NCBI GenBank assembly: GCA_934692295.1
Contig: CAKUTL010000031.1
Coordinates: forward strand, 1 to 17,785
Direction: 5' to 3'
Length of the DNA: 17,785 bases
From: an uncultured Candidatus Melainabacteria bacterium
Lineage (GTDB): Bacteria; Cyanobacteriota; Vampirovibrionia; Gastranaerophilales; Gastranaerophilaceae
Made by a program: the position numbers and the translations under genes. Below are positions 1 to 7,500 of the stretch, one piece after another; position 1 is the first letter of the stretch, and each line of letters opens with the position of its first letter. The notes under the pieces are model-generated. The model had not been told where the DNA came from. It saw nothing but the letters and a program-made list of their open reading frames with translations, and ran no database searches.

Positions 1-76
1 TCCTTATTATATTTATCGGCTCTTTTTCTTCAATTCTTTAACCTTTTTTACCCTTTTTGTAATATTTTGTTACATT

Positions 77-98
77 TTAATAATTAAATAATTATTAA
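77..98. repeat. 22-bp perfect AT palindrome upstream of the nifUS promoter
   Basis: TTAATAATTA (77-86), two A residues, then TAATTATTAA (89-98) form two perfect 10-base arms. It lies about 22 bases upstream of the -35 element of the nifUS promoter, where an activator or repressor of Fe-S biogenesis could bind. All-AT palindromes arise by chance in AT-rich DNA, so an operator role is only a suggestion. Confidence 0.4.
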
Positions 99-120
99 CA
101 GAAGATTAGATTAGCCATTT

Positions 121-149
121 TTGCGTTAGAATATTGTTATAAATATACA
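121..149 (+). promoter_or_regulatory. Probable promoter of nifU-nifS
   Basis: TTGCGT (121-126) and TATACA (144-149) are separated by 17 bases, the ideal sigma-70 spacing. An overlapping alternative is an extended -10, TGTTATAAA (135-143), which would start transcription a few bases earlier and leave room for the ribosome binding site AGAAAGG at 154-160. Either gives a very short leader before the ATG at 170. Confidence 0.5.
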
Positions 150-169
150 GACAAGAAAGGATAAATAAT

Positions 170-1015
170 ATGTGGGATTACTCAGAAAAAGTTATGGACC
201 ATTATAGAAACCCTAGAAACGTTGGAACTATAGATGATGCCGATGCTGTAGGGACAGCAGGCTCTTTAACTTGTGGAGACCAATTAAAAATATATTTAAA
301 AATAAAAGATAACGTAGTTACAGATGCCAAATTTCAAACTTTCGGATGCGGTTCTGCTGTTGCAAGTTCTAGTATGTTGACAGAAATGATTATCGGCAAA
401 ACTGTTGACGAAGTTAGAAAAATTACAAACAAAGATATTGCAGATGCTCTAGGCGGTTTACCTCCAGAAAAAATGCACTGTTCTGTAATGGGTTATGAAG
501 CACTCGAAGATGCTCTTAAAAATTACAAAGCAGAAGGCTATGTTGATATGGATGATTTGTTAGGAAACAATCCTCCTGAAAAACAAGAAAAAATGATTTG
601 TACATGTTTCCAAATCACTGAAAACGTAATCTGGGATGCAATTAAGCAAAACGGATTAAAAACAGTGGAAGAAGTTACAAATTATACAAAAGCCGGTGGT
701 GCTTGCGGAAAATGTAAATCTGCAATTCAAGATATAATTGACACTTATTACAACAAAGAAAAACAAGAAGTTCAAAAACTTACACCAACACAATGGATTT
801 TGAAAGTTAACAACGTAATTGAAACTCAAATTTCTCCAGAACTTCAAAAAGATGGCGGAGATATTGAACTTATTGATATTAAAAACAGAACTATTTATGT
901 CAAACTAAAGGGTAGATGTTCAGGTTGCAAAAACTCAATGATGACACTTACAAACTTTGTAGAAACAACTCTTAAAAACTCTCTAGGAAACGACATTACA
1001 GTAGTAGAGGTATAG
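170..1015 (+). CDS. nifU: NifU-type Fe-S cluster assembly scaffold protein (three-domain)
   Basis: Cytoplasmic scaffold on which NifS-delivered sulfur and iron are built into Fe-S clusters for transfer to apo-proteins. All three classical NifU domains are present in 281 residues. An IscU-like domain (about 1-125) carries the three cluster-ligand cysteines C35 (TCGD), C60 (GCGS) and C104 (HCS). A central BFD-like [2Fe-2S] domain (about 140-190) has C144, C146, C179 and C182. A C-terminal NifU domain (about 205-281) has the CxxC pair C250/C253. Cysteine spacing matches that known for Azotobacter NifU. The ATG has AGAAAGG about 9 bases upstream. It is followed after 5 bases by nifS, so the two are co-transcribed. 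No nif nitrogenase genes are in view, so a general Fe-S role is more likely than nitrogen fixation. Confidence 0.96.
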   Translation: MWDYSEKVMDHYRNPRNVGTIDDADAVGTAGSLTCGDQLKIYLKIKDNVVTDAKFQTFGCGSAVASSSMLTEMIIGKTVDEVRKITNKDIADALGGLPPEKMHCSVMGYEALEDALKNYKAEGYVDMDDLLGNNPPEKQEKMICTCFQITENVIWDAIKQNGLKTVEEVTNYTKAGGACGKCKSAIQDIIDTYYNKEKQEVQKLTPTQWILKVNNVIETQISPELQKDGGDIELIDIKNRTIYVKLKGRCSGCKNSMMTLTNFVETTLKNSLGNDITVVEV

Positions 1016-1020
1016 TTAAA

Positions 1021-2220
1021 ATGACAAAATTAGTATATTTAGACAATAACGCAACTACAAAAGTTGATGAACGAGTATTAGAAGCAATGCTTCCATACTT
1101 CAAAGAAGAATACGCAAACCCATCAAGTATGTATGATTTCGCAAAAAAATCATCACATGCAATCAAAGAAGCTCGTGGGGTTATAAAAGACTTTATTAAC
1201 GCTAAAGATGAAAAAGAAATCATCTTTACTTCTTGCGGTTCTGAAAGTGCAAACACAGGAATCCGTGGAGTTCTAAATTACAACAAAAATAAAAAACACA
1301 TCATCACAACAAAAGTTGAACACCCTTGCGTTTTGAATGTTTATAAATCACTAGAAAAACAAGGTTACAAAGTTGACTACATTGGAGTAAATTCAAACGG
1401 AGAACTCGACCTTGAAGCTCTGGAATCAGCAATTACAGACGATACCGCATTAGTATCTGTTATGTGGGCAAACAACGAAACTGGTGTTATTAACCCAATC
1501 AGAAAAATTTCTGAAATTATCAAGTCTAAAAATCCGGATACAAAATTATACGTCGATGCGGTTCAAGTTGCAGGTAAAATTCCTATCGATGTTCAAGCTA
1601 ACGGGATTGATATGTTAGGAATTTCAGGACACAAATTCCATGCACCAAAAGGCGTTGGGGTTTTGTATGTAAATTCTAAAACAATGATTACACCTCTAAT
1701 TATTGGCGGACACCAAGAAAGAGGAAAAAGAGCAGGGACAGAAAATGTTCCATACATCGTCGGAATTGCAAAAGCCGCAGAACTTGCTCAAGACAGCTTG
1801 CATTATGAAATGACAGAAGTTAAAAGACTTAGAGATAAACTTGAATCAAATATCATCAAGAAAATCTATAATGCAAGACTTAACACCGGTGTTGCAGAAA
1901 GAGTTCCAAACACTTCTAACATTGGTTTTGAATATATTGAAGGTGAATTGATTTTGCTTCACTTGTCTGACCTTGGAATTTGTGCTTCTTCAGGTTCAGC
2001 TTGTACATCAGGCTCTCTTGAACCAAGCCACGTACTTAGAGCAATGAATGTTCCATTTACAGCAATTCACGGAAGTATCCGTTGGAGTTTGAGTAGATTT
2101 ACTACAGAAGAAGAAGTTGATTATGTAATCGACAAACTTCCTGGAATTATTGAAAAAGTAACTTCAATTTCTCCATATCAAAAAGAACTTCAAGCTTTAA
2201 AAGCTCTTAAAAATGCCTAA
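1021..2220 (+). CDS. nifS: Cysteine desulfurase, NifS/IscS family
   Basis: PLP-dependent enzyme that removes sulfur from L-cysteine to give alanine and an enzyme persulfide, passed to NifU for cluster assembly. The 399-residue length is normal for the class. Visible landmarks are the N-terminal YLDNNATT, H101 in VEHP, D179 and Q182 in VDAVQ, the PLP-binding K205 in SGHKFH, and the mobile-loop catalytic cysteine C328 in SSGSACTSG. The RAGTENV segment near 238-243 is also typical. The ATG lies 5 bases after the nifU stop, with GTAGAGG (1004-1010) inside the end of nifU as ribosome binding site, so translation is probably coupled. Pairing with a three-domain NifU favours the name NifS over IscS, though the two names grade into one another. 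Confidence 0.96.
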   Translation: MTKLVYLDNNATTKVDERVLEAMLPYFKEEYANPSSMYDFAKKSSHAIKEARGVIKDFINAKDEKEIIFTSCGSESANTGIRGVLNYNKNKKHIITTKVEHPCVLNVYKSLEKQGYKVDYIGVNSNGELDLEALESAITDDTALVSVMWANNETGVINPIRKISEIIKSKNPDTKLYVDAVQVAGKIPIDVQANGIDMLGISGHKFHAPKGVGVLYVNSKTMITPLIIGGHQERGKRAGTENVPYIVGIAKAAELAQDSLHYEMTEVKRLRDKLESNIIKKIYNARLNTGVAERVPNTSNIGFEYIEGELILLHLSDLGICASSGSACTSGSLEPSHVLRAMNVPFTAIHGSIRWSLSRFTTEEEVDYVIDKLPGIIEKVTSISPYQKELQALKALKNA

Positions 2221-2300
2221 CAAGAGTAAATAGCCAAGGCAAGGTAAACTTAAATATAAAACTTTTTGCTTAGAAAAAAAGTGTTGAATTTAAAATTTTC

Positions 2301-2365
2301 AAAACTCCTTATTTGTAGAATTTGTTTAGATACTAAATAAACTTATTCTATGTCTAAGGAGTTTT
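2301..2365 (+). promoter_or_regulatory. Long hairpin that sequesters the Shine-Dalgarno of the next gene
   Basis: The arms are AAAACTCCTTA (2301-2311) and TAAGGAGTTTT (2355-2365), 11 perfect pairs. Inside, after a 4x4 mismatch, TAGAAT (2316-2321) pairs with ATTCTA (2345-2350), and after a symmetric TT/TT mismatch GTTTA (2324-2328) pairs with TAAAC (2338-2342) around a 9-base loop. In total 22 of 28 arm positions pair. The ribosome binding site AAGGAG (2356-2361) of the gene starting at 2370 lies in the outer stem. It could be a translational switch, a weak terminator for nifS (stem ending in a short T run at 2362-2366), or both. The rest of the 2221-2369 gap shows nothing else convincing. Confidence 0.6.
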
Positions 2366-2369
2366 TGAT

Positions 2370-3353
2370 ATGAAAAAATTTATTGTTCTTCTTAGCTTAC
2401 TTTCTATTTGTCCGTTCGCATTTGCAGGACAGTATTCTACAACCTTAGACAAAATTGAAAATTCACTTTTCGGTTTTACCTATTCAAACGAAGCCGAAAA
2501 CACGCGAATTAACCGAATAGAAAACAAAGTTTATGGAAAAACATCCAATTCTCAACTCCCAACAAGGATTGCAAAACTAAAAAAAGATTTATCCGTAGAT
2601 GAAATGGGTAAAGAAATAGAACCCAAAGAAGACACCTTTGCAAATCCGGAAGATTCTTGGGTATTCGCCAAAGAGCCGACAGAAAGCACAAAAATTGATT
2701 ATCCGGTAATCAATGAACTTGAAAAACAAGTATTTAAACAAGAATTCAAGACACTAAATATAAAAACTCGATTATCAAAACTTGAAACAAAAACATTTGG
2801 TAAAACCTACGAAAATGACGACCTATCTTCTCGTGTCGATAGGTTGAAAGCCGAAATTAAGCCAAAAACTTTTATGGCTAATGGTATGCAACAACAAGAA
2901 AACAACTATTATAACGACACCATAGGTAAAATGGATGACAACTACCACCTTGACCAATACGGTAGTCCGAATTTCAACTATGATTTTTACAACAAAAGAA
3001 ATAACAACCAAAATTTCAATTTTCCACAAGATGGTGATTATTTTTCTTCATCATCAAGACCAAATGTGTTTAAACCCGCAAAAACAATGAGTTTATCAAG
3101 CATAGAAAAAGCCATCTACAAGACTAAATACGAAAACGAACCAACTTCACAACGCCTATCCCGTATTGAATCCAGTGTATTCGGAACAAATTTTTCACAA
3201 GACAGCGATTCTGAACGTATGGCACGAATTACAAGTGCAATAAATGCCCAAAAGTCAGCCAAAAGGTATGACAGTAATCGTTTTGGGCAAAATATGGCAA
3301 CCGCTATGCAAATCGGAACAATTATCCTGATGGTTCTGGCATGTATTTTGTAG
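2370..3353 (+). CDS. Secreted repeat protein of unknown function with C-terminal membrane segment
   Basis: I do not recognise a named family. Residues 1-19 are a signal peptide (MKKF, hydrophobic core, AFA before G20). The body has three roughly 50-residue units (about 25-74, 115-163, 241-291), each made of two half-repeats of about 20 residues with the pattern xx[IL]ExxVFGxxY...[TS]xR[ILV], six half-repeats in all. The regular Glu/Arg heptad-like spacing suggests paired helices. Units 2 and 3 are separated by an Asn/Tyr/Gln-rich linker (about 172-225). The end is a hydrophobic helix (about 309-327) finishing at ACIL with no charged tail, so the protein could be anchored at both the export and C-terminal ends. 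The ATG has AAGGAG at 8 bases, inside a hairpin. Its stop codon directly abuts the stop of the convergent prepilin 1. Confidence 0.85.
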   Translation: MKKFIVLLSLLSICPFAFAGQYSTTLDKIENSLFGFTYSNEAENTRINRIENKVYGKTSNSQLPTRIAKLKKDLSVDEMGKEIEPKEDTFANPEDSWVFAKEPTESTKIDYPVINELEKQVFKQEFKTLNIKTRLSKLETKTFGKTYENDDLSSRVDRLKAEIKPKTFMANGMQQQENNYYNDTIGKMDDNYHLDQYGSPNFNYDFYNKRNNNQNFNFPQDGDYFSSSSRPNVFKPAKTMSLSSIEKAIYKTKYENEPTSQRLSRIESSVFGTNFSQDSDSERMARITSAINAQKSAKRYDSNRFGQNMATAMQIGTIILMVLACIL

Positions 3354-4325
3354 TTATTTTGTTGTTTTCAAGACATATCTTGCAGCCGCAGAACCAGCTT
3401 CAACAACCCCATCATGAAATCTAATTGGATAAATATCTGTCATATATTTTATATCATTTTTCACAACACAAGTGTCTTTAGCTAAGGTATCATCTCCAGA
3501 ACTACAACGAACTTCTGTATTTGGAACTTCAACGCCATTTACATCAATAAAACCAAAACACTCTGACAACTCAACACCGGTAGGGTTTACATCTAAAACC
3601 TGCTTTGCTAATCCTAATGAACAAGGGAACTGTCCTGCTTGATAATTAATTGCAACAAGAGTTCCGTCTGACAAAATATAAGCATACCCTCCAGAAATCA
3701 TATATCCTCCTCGACTCAAAAATGAGCCCTGTCTTATATGAGATGATACATTCGCCCCATATTTTAATCCATTTTTCATTTTTAAATCATTGATATAATG
3801 GAAATTTGCACCCGTTAAAGTTCCATTCAACATAGCACAAATAGTCATAACATTTTCAGGGTTATCTTTTGCGGGATTTATGCAAGTACTTTCGAGTCCT
3901 GCAAAATCAAAATCATATTGAGATTGGGAAAGTCTAGCAGATTGAGAAAGATTTGCAACAGTTTTCTTAAATTGAGAACGGTATCTATTTGCAGTTGTTT
4001 TAGAAACTAGACTAGGAATAGTAATTGCTGCAACAACACCAATTATGCCAAGAGTTATTAAAACTTCCGAAAGGGTGAATGCACATTTTTTGAGGAAGTC
4101 CTTCGAATAACTAGAGCTCTCTCCTAGGGAGAGAGAAAAATTGTCTTTGAGCATTCTGCGAAAAGATACAATTTTGAGAGAGGGGTTTATTTGTTCTCTT
4201 AATTTAACCCTCTCCCCTACCCCCTCTTCCCTTGGAGAGGGGAATGCTCCAAGGCGTTCGGCTAAAGATGCTGAAACCCTTTCAGCATGACATGAATTTA
4301 ACTTTATTTCTCCACAATAGAGCAA
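3354..4325 (-). CDS. Type IV pilin-like (prepilin) protein, locus 1; long leader, start uncertain
   Basis: Pseudopilin or minor pilin of a type IV pilus or type II secretion-like system. The prepilin signature reads KKCA-FTLSEVLITLGIIGVVAAITIP. Predicted processing before F83 (numbered from the TTG at 4325) leaves a mature chain of about 241 residues with E at mature position 5, an N-terminal membrane helix, cysteines likely paired, and a DVNGVEVPN loop common in this pilin group. Residue -1 is Ala rather than the usual Gly. The 82 codons before the signature translate dispersed repeats rather than protein-like sequence. Neither the TTG at 4325 nor the ATG at 4154 has a ribosome binding site. 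The only good site and ATG lie upstream at 4413, separated by a G9 tract that is out of frame as sequenced. The gene is thus either switched off, started weakly inside, or expressed by slippage. Confidence 0.75.
   Translation of the reverse strand: MLYCGEIKLNSCHAERVSASLAERLGAFPSPREEGVGERVKLREQINPSLKIVSFRRMLKDNFSLSLGESSSYSKDFLKKCAFTLSEVLITLGIIGVVAAITIPSLVSKTTANRYRSQFKKTVANLSQSARLSQSQYDFDFAGLESTCINPAKDNPENVMTICAMLNGTLTGANFHYINDLKMKNGLKYGANVSSHIRQGSFLSRGGYMISGGYAYILSDGTLVAINYQAGQFPCSLGLAKQVLDVNPTGVELSECFGFIDVNGVEVPNTEVRCSSGDDTLAKDTCVVKNDIKYMTDIYPIRFHDGVVEAGSAAARYVLKTTK
4117..4135. repeat. Short perfect hairpin inside the prepilin 1 leader
   Basis: CTCTCTCC (4117-4124), loop TAG, GGAGAGAG (4128-4135). 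It belongs to the same CT/GA-rich repeat vocabulary as the 4207-4242 element and lies between that element and the pilin signature. Confidence 0.6.
4207..4291. repeat. Compound palindromic dispersed repeat (copy in locus 1)
   Basis: Contains CCCTCTCC/GGAGAGGG (4208-4215/4234-4241) and a 9-bp hairpin ATGCTGAAA-CCC-TTTCAGCAT (4268-4288). The same arrangement, with diverged hairpin arms, occurs at 11060-11145. In the prepilin frame it reads CHAERVSAS and SPREEGVGERV, peptide strings typical of translated intergenic repeats. It is more GC-rich than the surroundings. Confidence 0.75.
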
Positions 4326-4407
4326 GCGGTTACCATCCGCTAAAATATCGGCTACGACTTCCTTTAAGAGGTTACCCCCCCCCGTTTTTCAAGCTATGAT
4401 TGAATTT
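4298..4407 (-). repeat. 110-bp block shared with prepilin locus 2 (copy 1)
   Basis: Nearly identical to 11394-11504 in the same orientation relative to its pilin, with about five substitutions and one length difference (A5 here, A6 there, before the C and G9 tract). It contains the start-proximal codons, the homopolymer, and a conserved small hairpin AGCGG/CCGCT (4325-4329/4337-4341). The flanks beyond the block diverge, which marks it as a mobile or recombining unit rather than a duplication of the whole locus. Confidence 0.85.
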
Positions 4408-4413
4408 CATCAT
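4326..4413 (-). other. Putative phase-variable leader of prepilin locus 1 (G9 tract, off as sequenced)
   Basis: On the minus strand, AAAAGGAG (4422-4429) sits 8 bases before tandem ATGs (4413, 4410). They encode MMKFNHSLKN, then nine G residues (4375-4383) read as three glycines, then TAA. Deleting one G (or adding two) removes this stop and opens NLLKEVVADILADG..., which runs without a stop into the prepilin frame, giving about 352 residues. Frame arithmetic: 4413 to 4325 is 88 bases, one more than a multiple of three. The short frame as it stands could also be a leader peptide. Confidence 0.6.
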
Positions 4414-4438
4414 ATTATTCACTCCTTTTCTTAATACA

Positions 4439-4467
4439 AGAATATCAAATTTTTTGATTTTTGTAAA
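4439..4467 (-). promoter_or_regulatory. Promoter of prepilin locus 1
   Basis: On the minus strand, TTTACA (4462-4467) and TATTCT (4439-4444) are 17 bases apart, and TG one base upstream of the -10 makes it an extended -10. A start near 4432 gives a leader of about 19 bases with AAAAGGAG before the ATG at 4413. This supports 4413, not an internal codon, as the intended start. The 4414-4526 gap otherwise holds only a small hairpin GAGAT-TAC-ATCTC (4480-4492). Confidence 0.65.
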
Positions 4468-4526
4468 GAAACGTGCAAGAGATTACATCTCATACCCGTT
4501 AAGTAATTTGATTAAAACTCTTCATT

Positions 4527-7500
4527 TTACTCATTTGTAGTCGTTGTCGTTGTTTCTGTTGTAGCAGAAGTTGAAGAAGTTTCGGTCGTTGTTTGTGATG
4601 AAGAATTAACTTTATTTTGAGAATTTTTCATCGCATTATTAAATAAATTCTTCAAATTTTCTTGGCTTTGAGCTCTATTTTCTTTTGCTTTTTCTAAATC
4701 GGCTTTTGTTTGAGCAAAATCTTTCTTTGCAGCTTCGGCTTTAGCTTTTTGATTATCTACAATTGTATTCACATTATTTTTAACATTCTGGGCGGTATTT
4801 TTAGCATTTTCAACTCTGTTATTTATGTTATTTTTTACAGCGTCTTTCGCATTTTCCAAGTCTTTTTTCACATTCATCTGTGTTGTATCACAAGTTGACA
4901 ACCACTTGAAATTACGAACTGAAGAAGGACTTTCAACAGGACCGTTAAAAATTACTTTGAAATCCTTATATGTTATACTTCCGCTTGTTAATGCTGGAAT
5001 TAGAGCCGTATTTTCACTAGCTGGATCGGCTGTCAATTGTTTCAAAAATTTAGATGTCATTGCTCCAAATTTTGGGATATAAGAAAGAAGTTTATCCGCA
5101 GATAATTCTCCCAATACGCCCATGCAAGAAACAACTTTGCTATCAAGACGACCTAAAATTGTTAAAGTTGCACTGTTTGGAATTAAATAATAAGTACCTT
5201 TTACATAATATGACATCAAAGGACCCGCAACTTTTATGCTGGAAATATTAGCATTTCCGTTTGCCAAAGTTAAATTTCCTGTGATAGTTTTAAATCTATC
5301 AGACTCTTGAACGGTAGAAAATGTTGATAACGCAGAAATTGCAGATTTCAATATTGAATTTGAAGAAATATTTTGAGCCGTTACAAGATTTTCTAAACAA
5401 CCAATCCCCATAAATCTACCCTCATCAATATTAAAGTTTACATTTCCCTTCATAGAATTCATAATTTCTTTATCCGTAACACCTTGCATTACAAGTTTTG
5501 CTCCAAACCCAAGAGTACCGGTTAAAGCATTTTTAATACCTACAGTTCCATTGATTGCCTCTGTAGAATTTAATCCGGAGCCATTTACATCAACTCCGAT
5601 TGAGTAATCAGAAATTCCGTAAGAAATTTTACCGTTAACTTTTCCGCCAAAAACGGTCGCAACCATATCACTCAAATACAAATTATTATAATTTTTCAAT
5701 GAGAATTTAGAACTTATATCACTTGCTTCAATGCCACCAAACTTAAATTTCTTCGCTGTCGCATTTCCGTTCAAAATATCACCGTTTAGATTTGCGTTCA
5801 TATCAGTCAATGAAAAATCCAAATCTTTACTTGAAATATCCGCAAAATTCAATGAACCTTTAACTTGAGGATTCATCATATCGCCAACAACCGCAGCATC
5901 ACCTTTTACAGATATATTTGAATTTTTTAATCCCCAAATTGGGAAAGAAATTTGATGAGGAACAGAAATTATTAAATTCAATTTCGGATTTGAATATAAT
6001 TTAGAAATTCCGCCCTCTAAAGTTGCTACAGATTGGCTTCCTGCCCACAAACCTGAATCGGTAAAGGACATTGTATCACCGGCAAGTCTTATATCTGTAT
6101 GAAGTTTAGTTGTTTTATTTTTTAGCAGGTCTATATCAGCAAATCTGATATAATTTGATGGATTTGCAGTTAATTTGAAACAAATATCTTGAATTTTTGA
6201 ATCACCTTTTACAATAAATTCTATTGGTAATTTTCCTGTATATGGGAACATCGCTCTTAAATCAGATGGAATAAATGCCATAATATCAGCCGCCGCAACA
6301 TTACCTTTTGCAGAAATATTTATATTCAATTTATCGTTCAAATAATTTTTAACCAAGCCTGAAAAATCAACTCTGGAATTATTGATTAAAATATAAGAAT
6401 TTTTAATATTTATATTTTTTGAATCCATTACGATTTGAGTTTTAGGGGCGGTAATTGATGCCGTTGCATTTTTCAAGACAAGGGAGTTAACATCAACATC
6501 CCCTGTGAAAGATTTTGTATCACAAATCAATTTCACAACAGCATTAGAAAGTAATAATCTAACATCTGCAGGTTTGTTCAATACATCCAAAGTATTGATA
6601 TTCGCATTAACCTCAGGTTTAAGATTTTTCAATTTTCCTTTAATTATTGTATTCAAAGACAATGTACCATTTTTTATATCGTTATCTTTTAGAATTGCAA
6701 CCTGCCCAAATGCAGCAAGCAAACCTTTTACAGATAATTTATCCGCTGTTAATTTCAAATCCGTATTAGAATTACTTTCGATTGTTCCTGATAATTGTAA
6801 CGGATGACCAAGAATTGAAAAACCGGCTTTTTTGATATTAATATCATTGTTCATCAAATCAACATCAGCAGTAATATTATCTATAACAACGTTATATAAG
6901 CCATAAGTCAAACTTGACGGATTAATTTTTAAATAACCTGTTGATGAAACTTTTTTCATATCAGAATTGATATTGAAATCAGCATCAATTCCGCCTTTAG
7001 CAGATAATGTATTGAAATCATTTACTCCAAAAGATTTTGCAATGCTATCCACAAGTCGAATCATATTATTGAATTTTGCATTTGAACGCAAAGTCAAGTC
7101 AATTGCAGGATTTTTGCCGGAATGAATATCGCCGATAATTTGAGTTTTTTCATTCTCATCATCAGAGGTAAAGAAAATTGAATCAATATTAGTTTTATTT
7201 CCTTTAAATTTCAAATTTGCATAACTTTCAGGAAGTTTTTTACCGTTTACGGCTACGGTTAAGGCATTCACCCCAATTGAACCGTTTAAATCCGGAGATT
7301 TCAATGTTCCTGAAGTTTTTATATTAGTAGTCAAATCCGCATGCAAGCCATTCGCATTGATAGAGTTAAATATATCAATAATGTCAAACGGCATTTTTAC
7401 AGTAGTTTTTTGAGGTTCTTCTTCAACCTTTACCGTTTTAGGAAAAACTAAATCATCCAACTGAACATTTGGCATTATTTTATTATTAATCTTCAAATCA

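Larger units (their letters stand above)
1..169. other. Intergenic region upstream of nifU
   Basis: No gene is visible here. The first 70 bases are T-rich on the plus strand and may be the tail of whatever lies outside the window. The region holds an all-AT palindrome at 77-98 and the likely nifU promoter at 121-149, described separately. I see no tRNA and no convincing intrinsic terminator. Confidence 0.6.

Noticed and set aside
170..2220. Part of a nitrogen fixation cluster
   Set aside because: NifU and NifS alone also serve as general Fe-S machinery in many anaerobes, and no nitrogenase gene is in the window.
2259..2285. Intrinsic terminator directly after nifS (CTTTTT/AAAAAG stem)
   Set aside because: The stem is short, A/T only apart from one pair, and is not followed by a T run.
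4207..4291. CRISPR array or insertion sequence in the repeat-rich leaders
   Set aside because: There are no regularly spaced identical repeats with unique spacers, no transposase frame and no clear terminal inverted repeats; the elements are short hairpin repeats.
4375..4383. Treating prepilin locus 1 as a pseudogene or a plain sequencing error
   Set aside because: An assembly error in homopolymer length is possible and cannot be excluded from one sequence, but the same tract occurs in an independent locus with a different A run. I therefore prefer length variation and record the uncertainty.
4385..4392. Programmed -1 frameshift at A AAA AAC before the G tract
   Set aside because: In locus 2 the six As and C are in the wrong phase for the heptamer, and in locus 1 the first base is G; locus 1 would also need a +1, not -1, shift.
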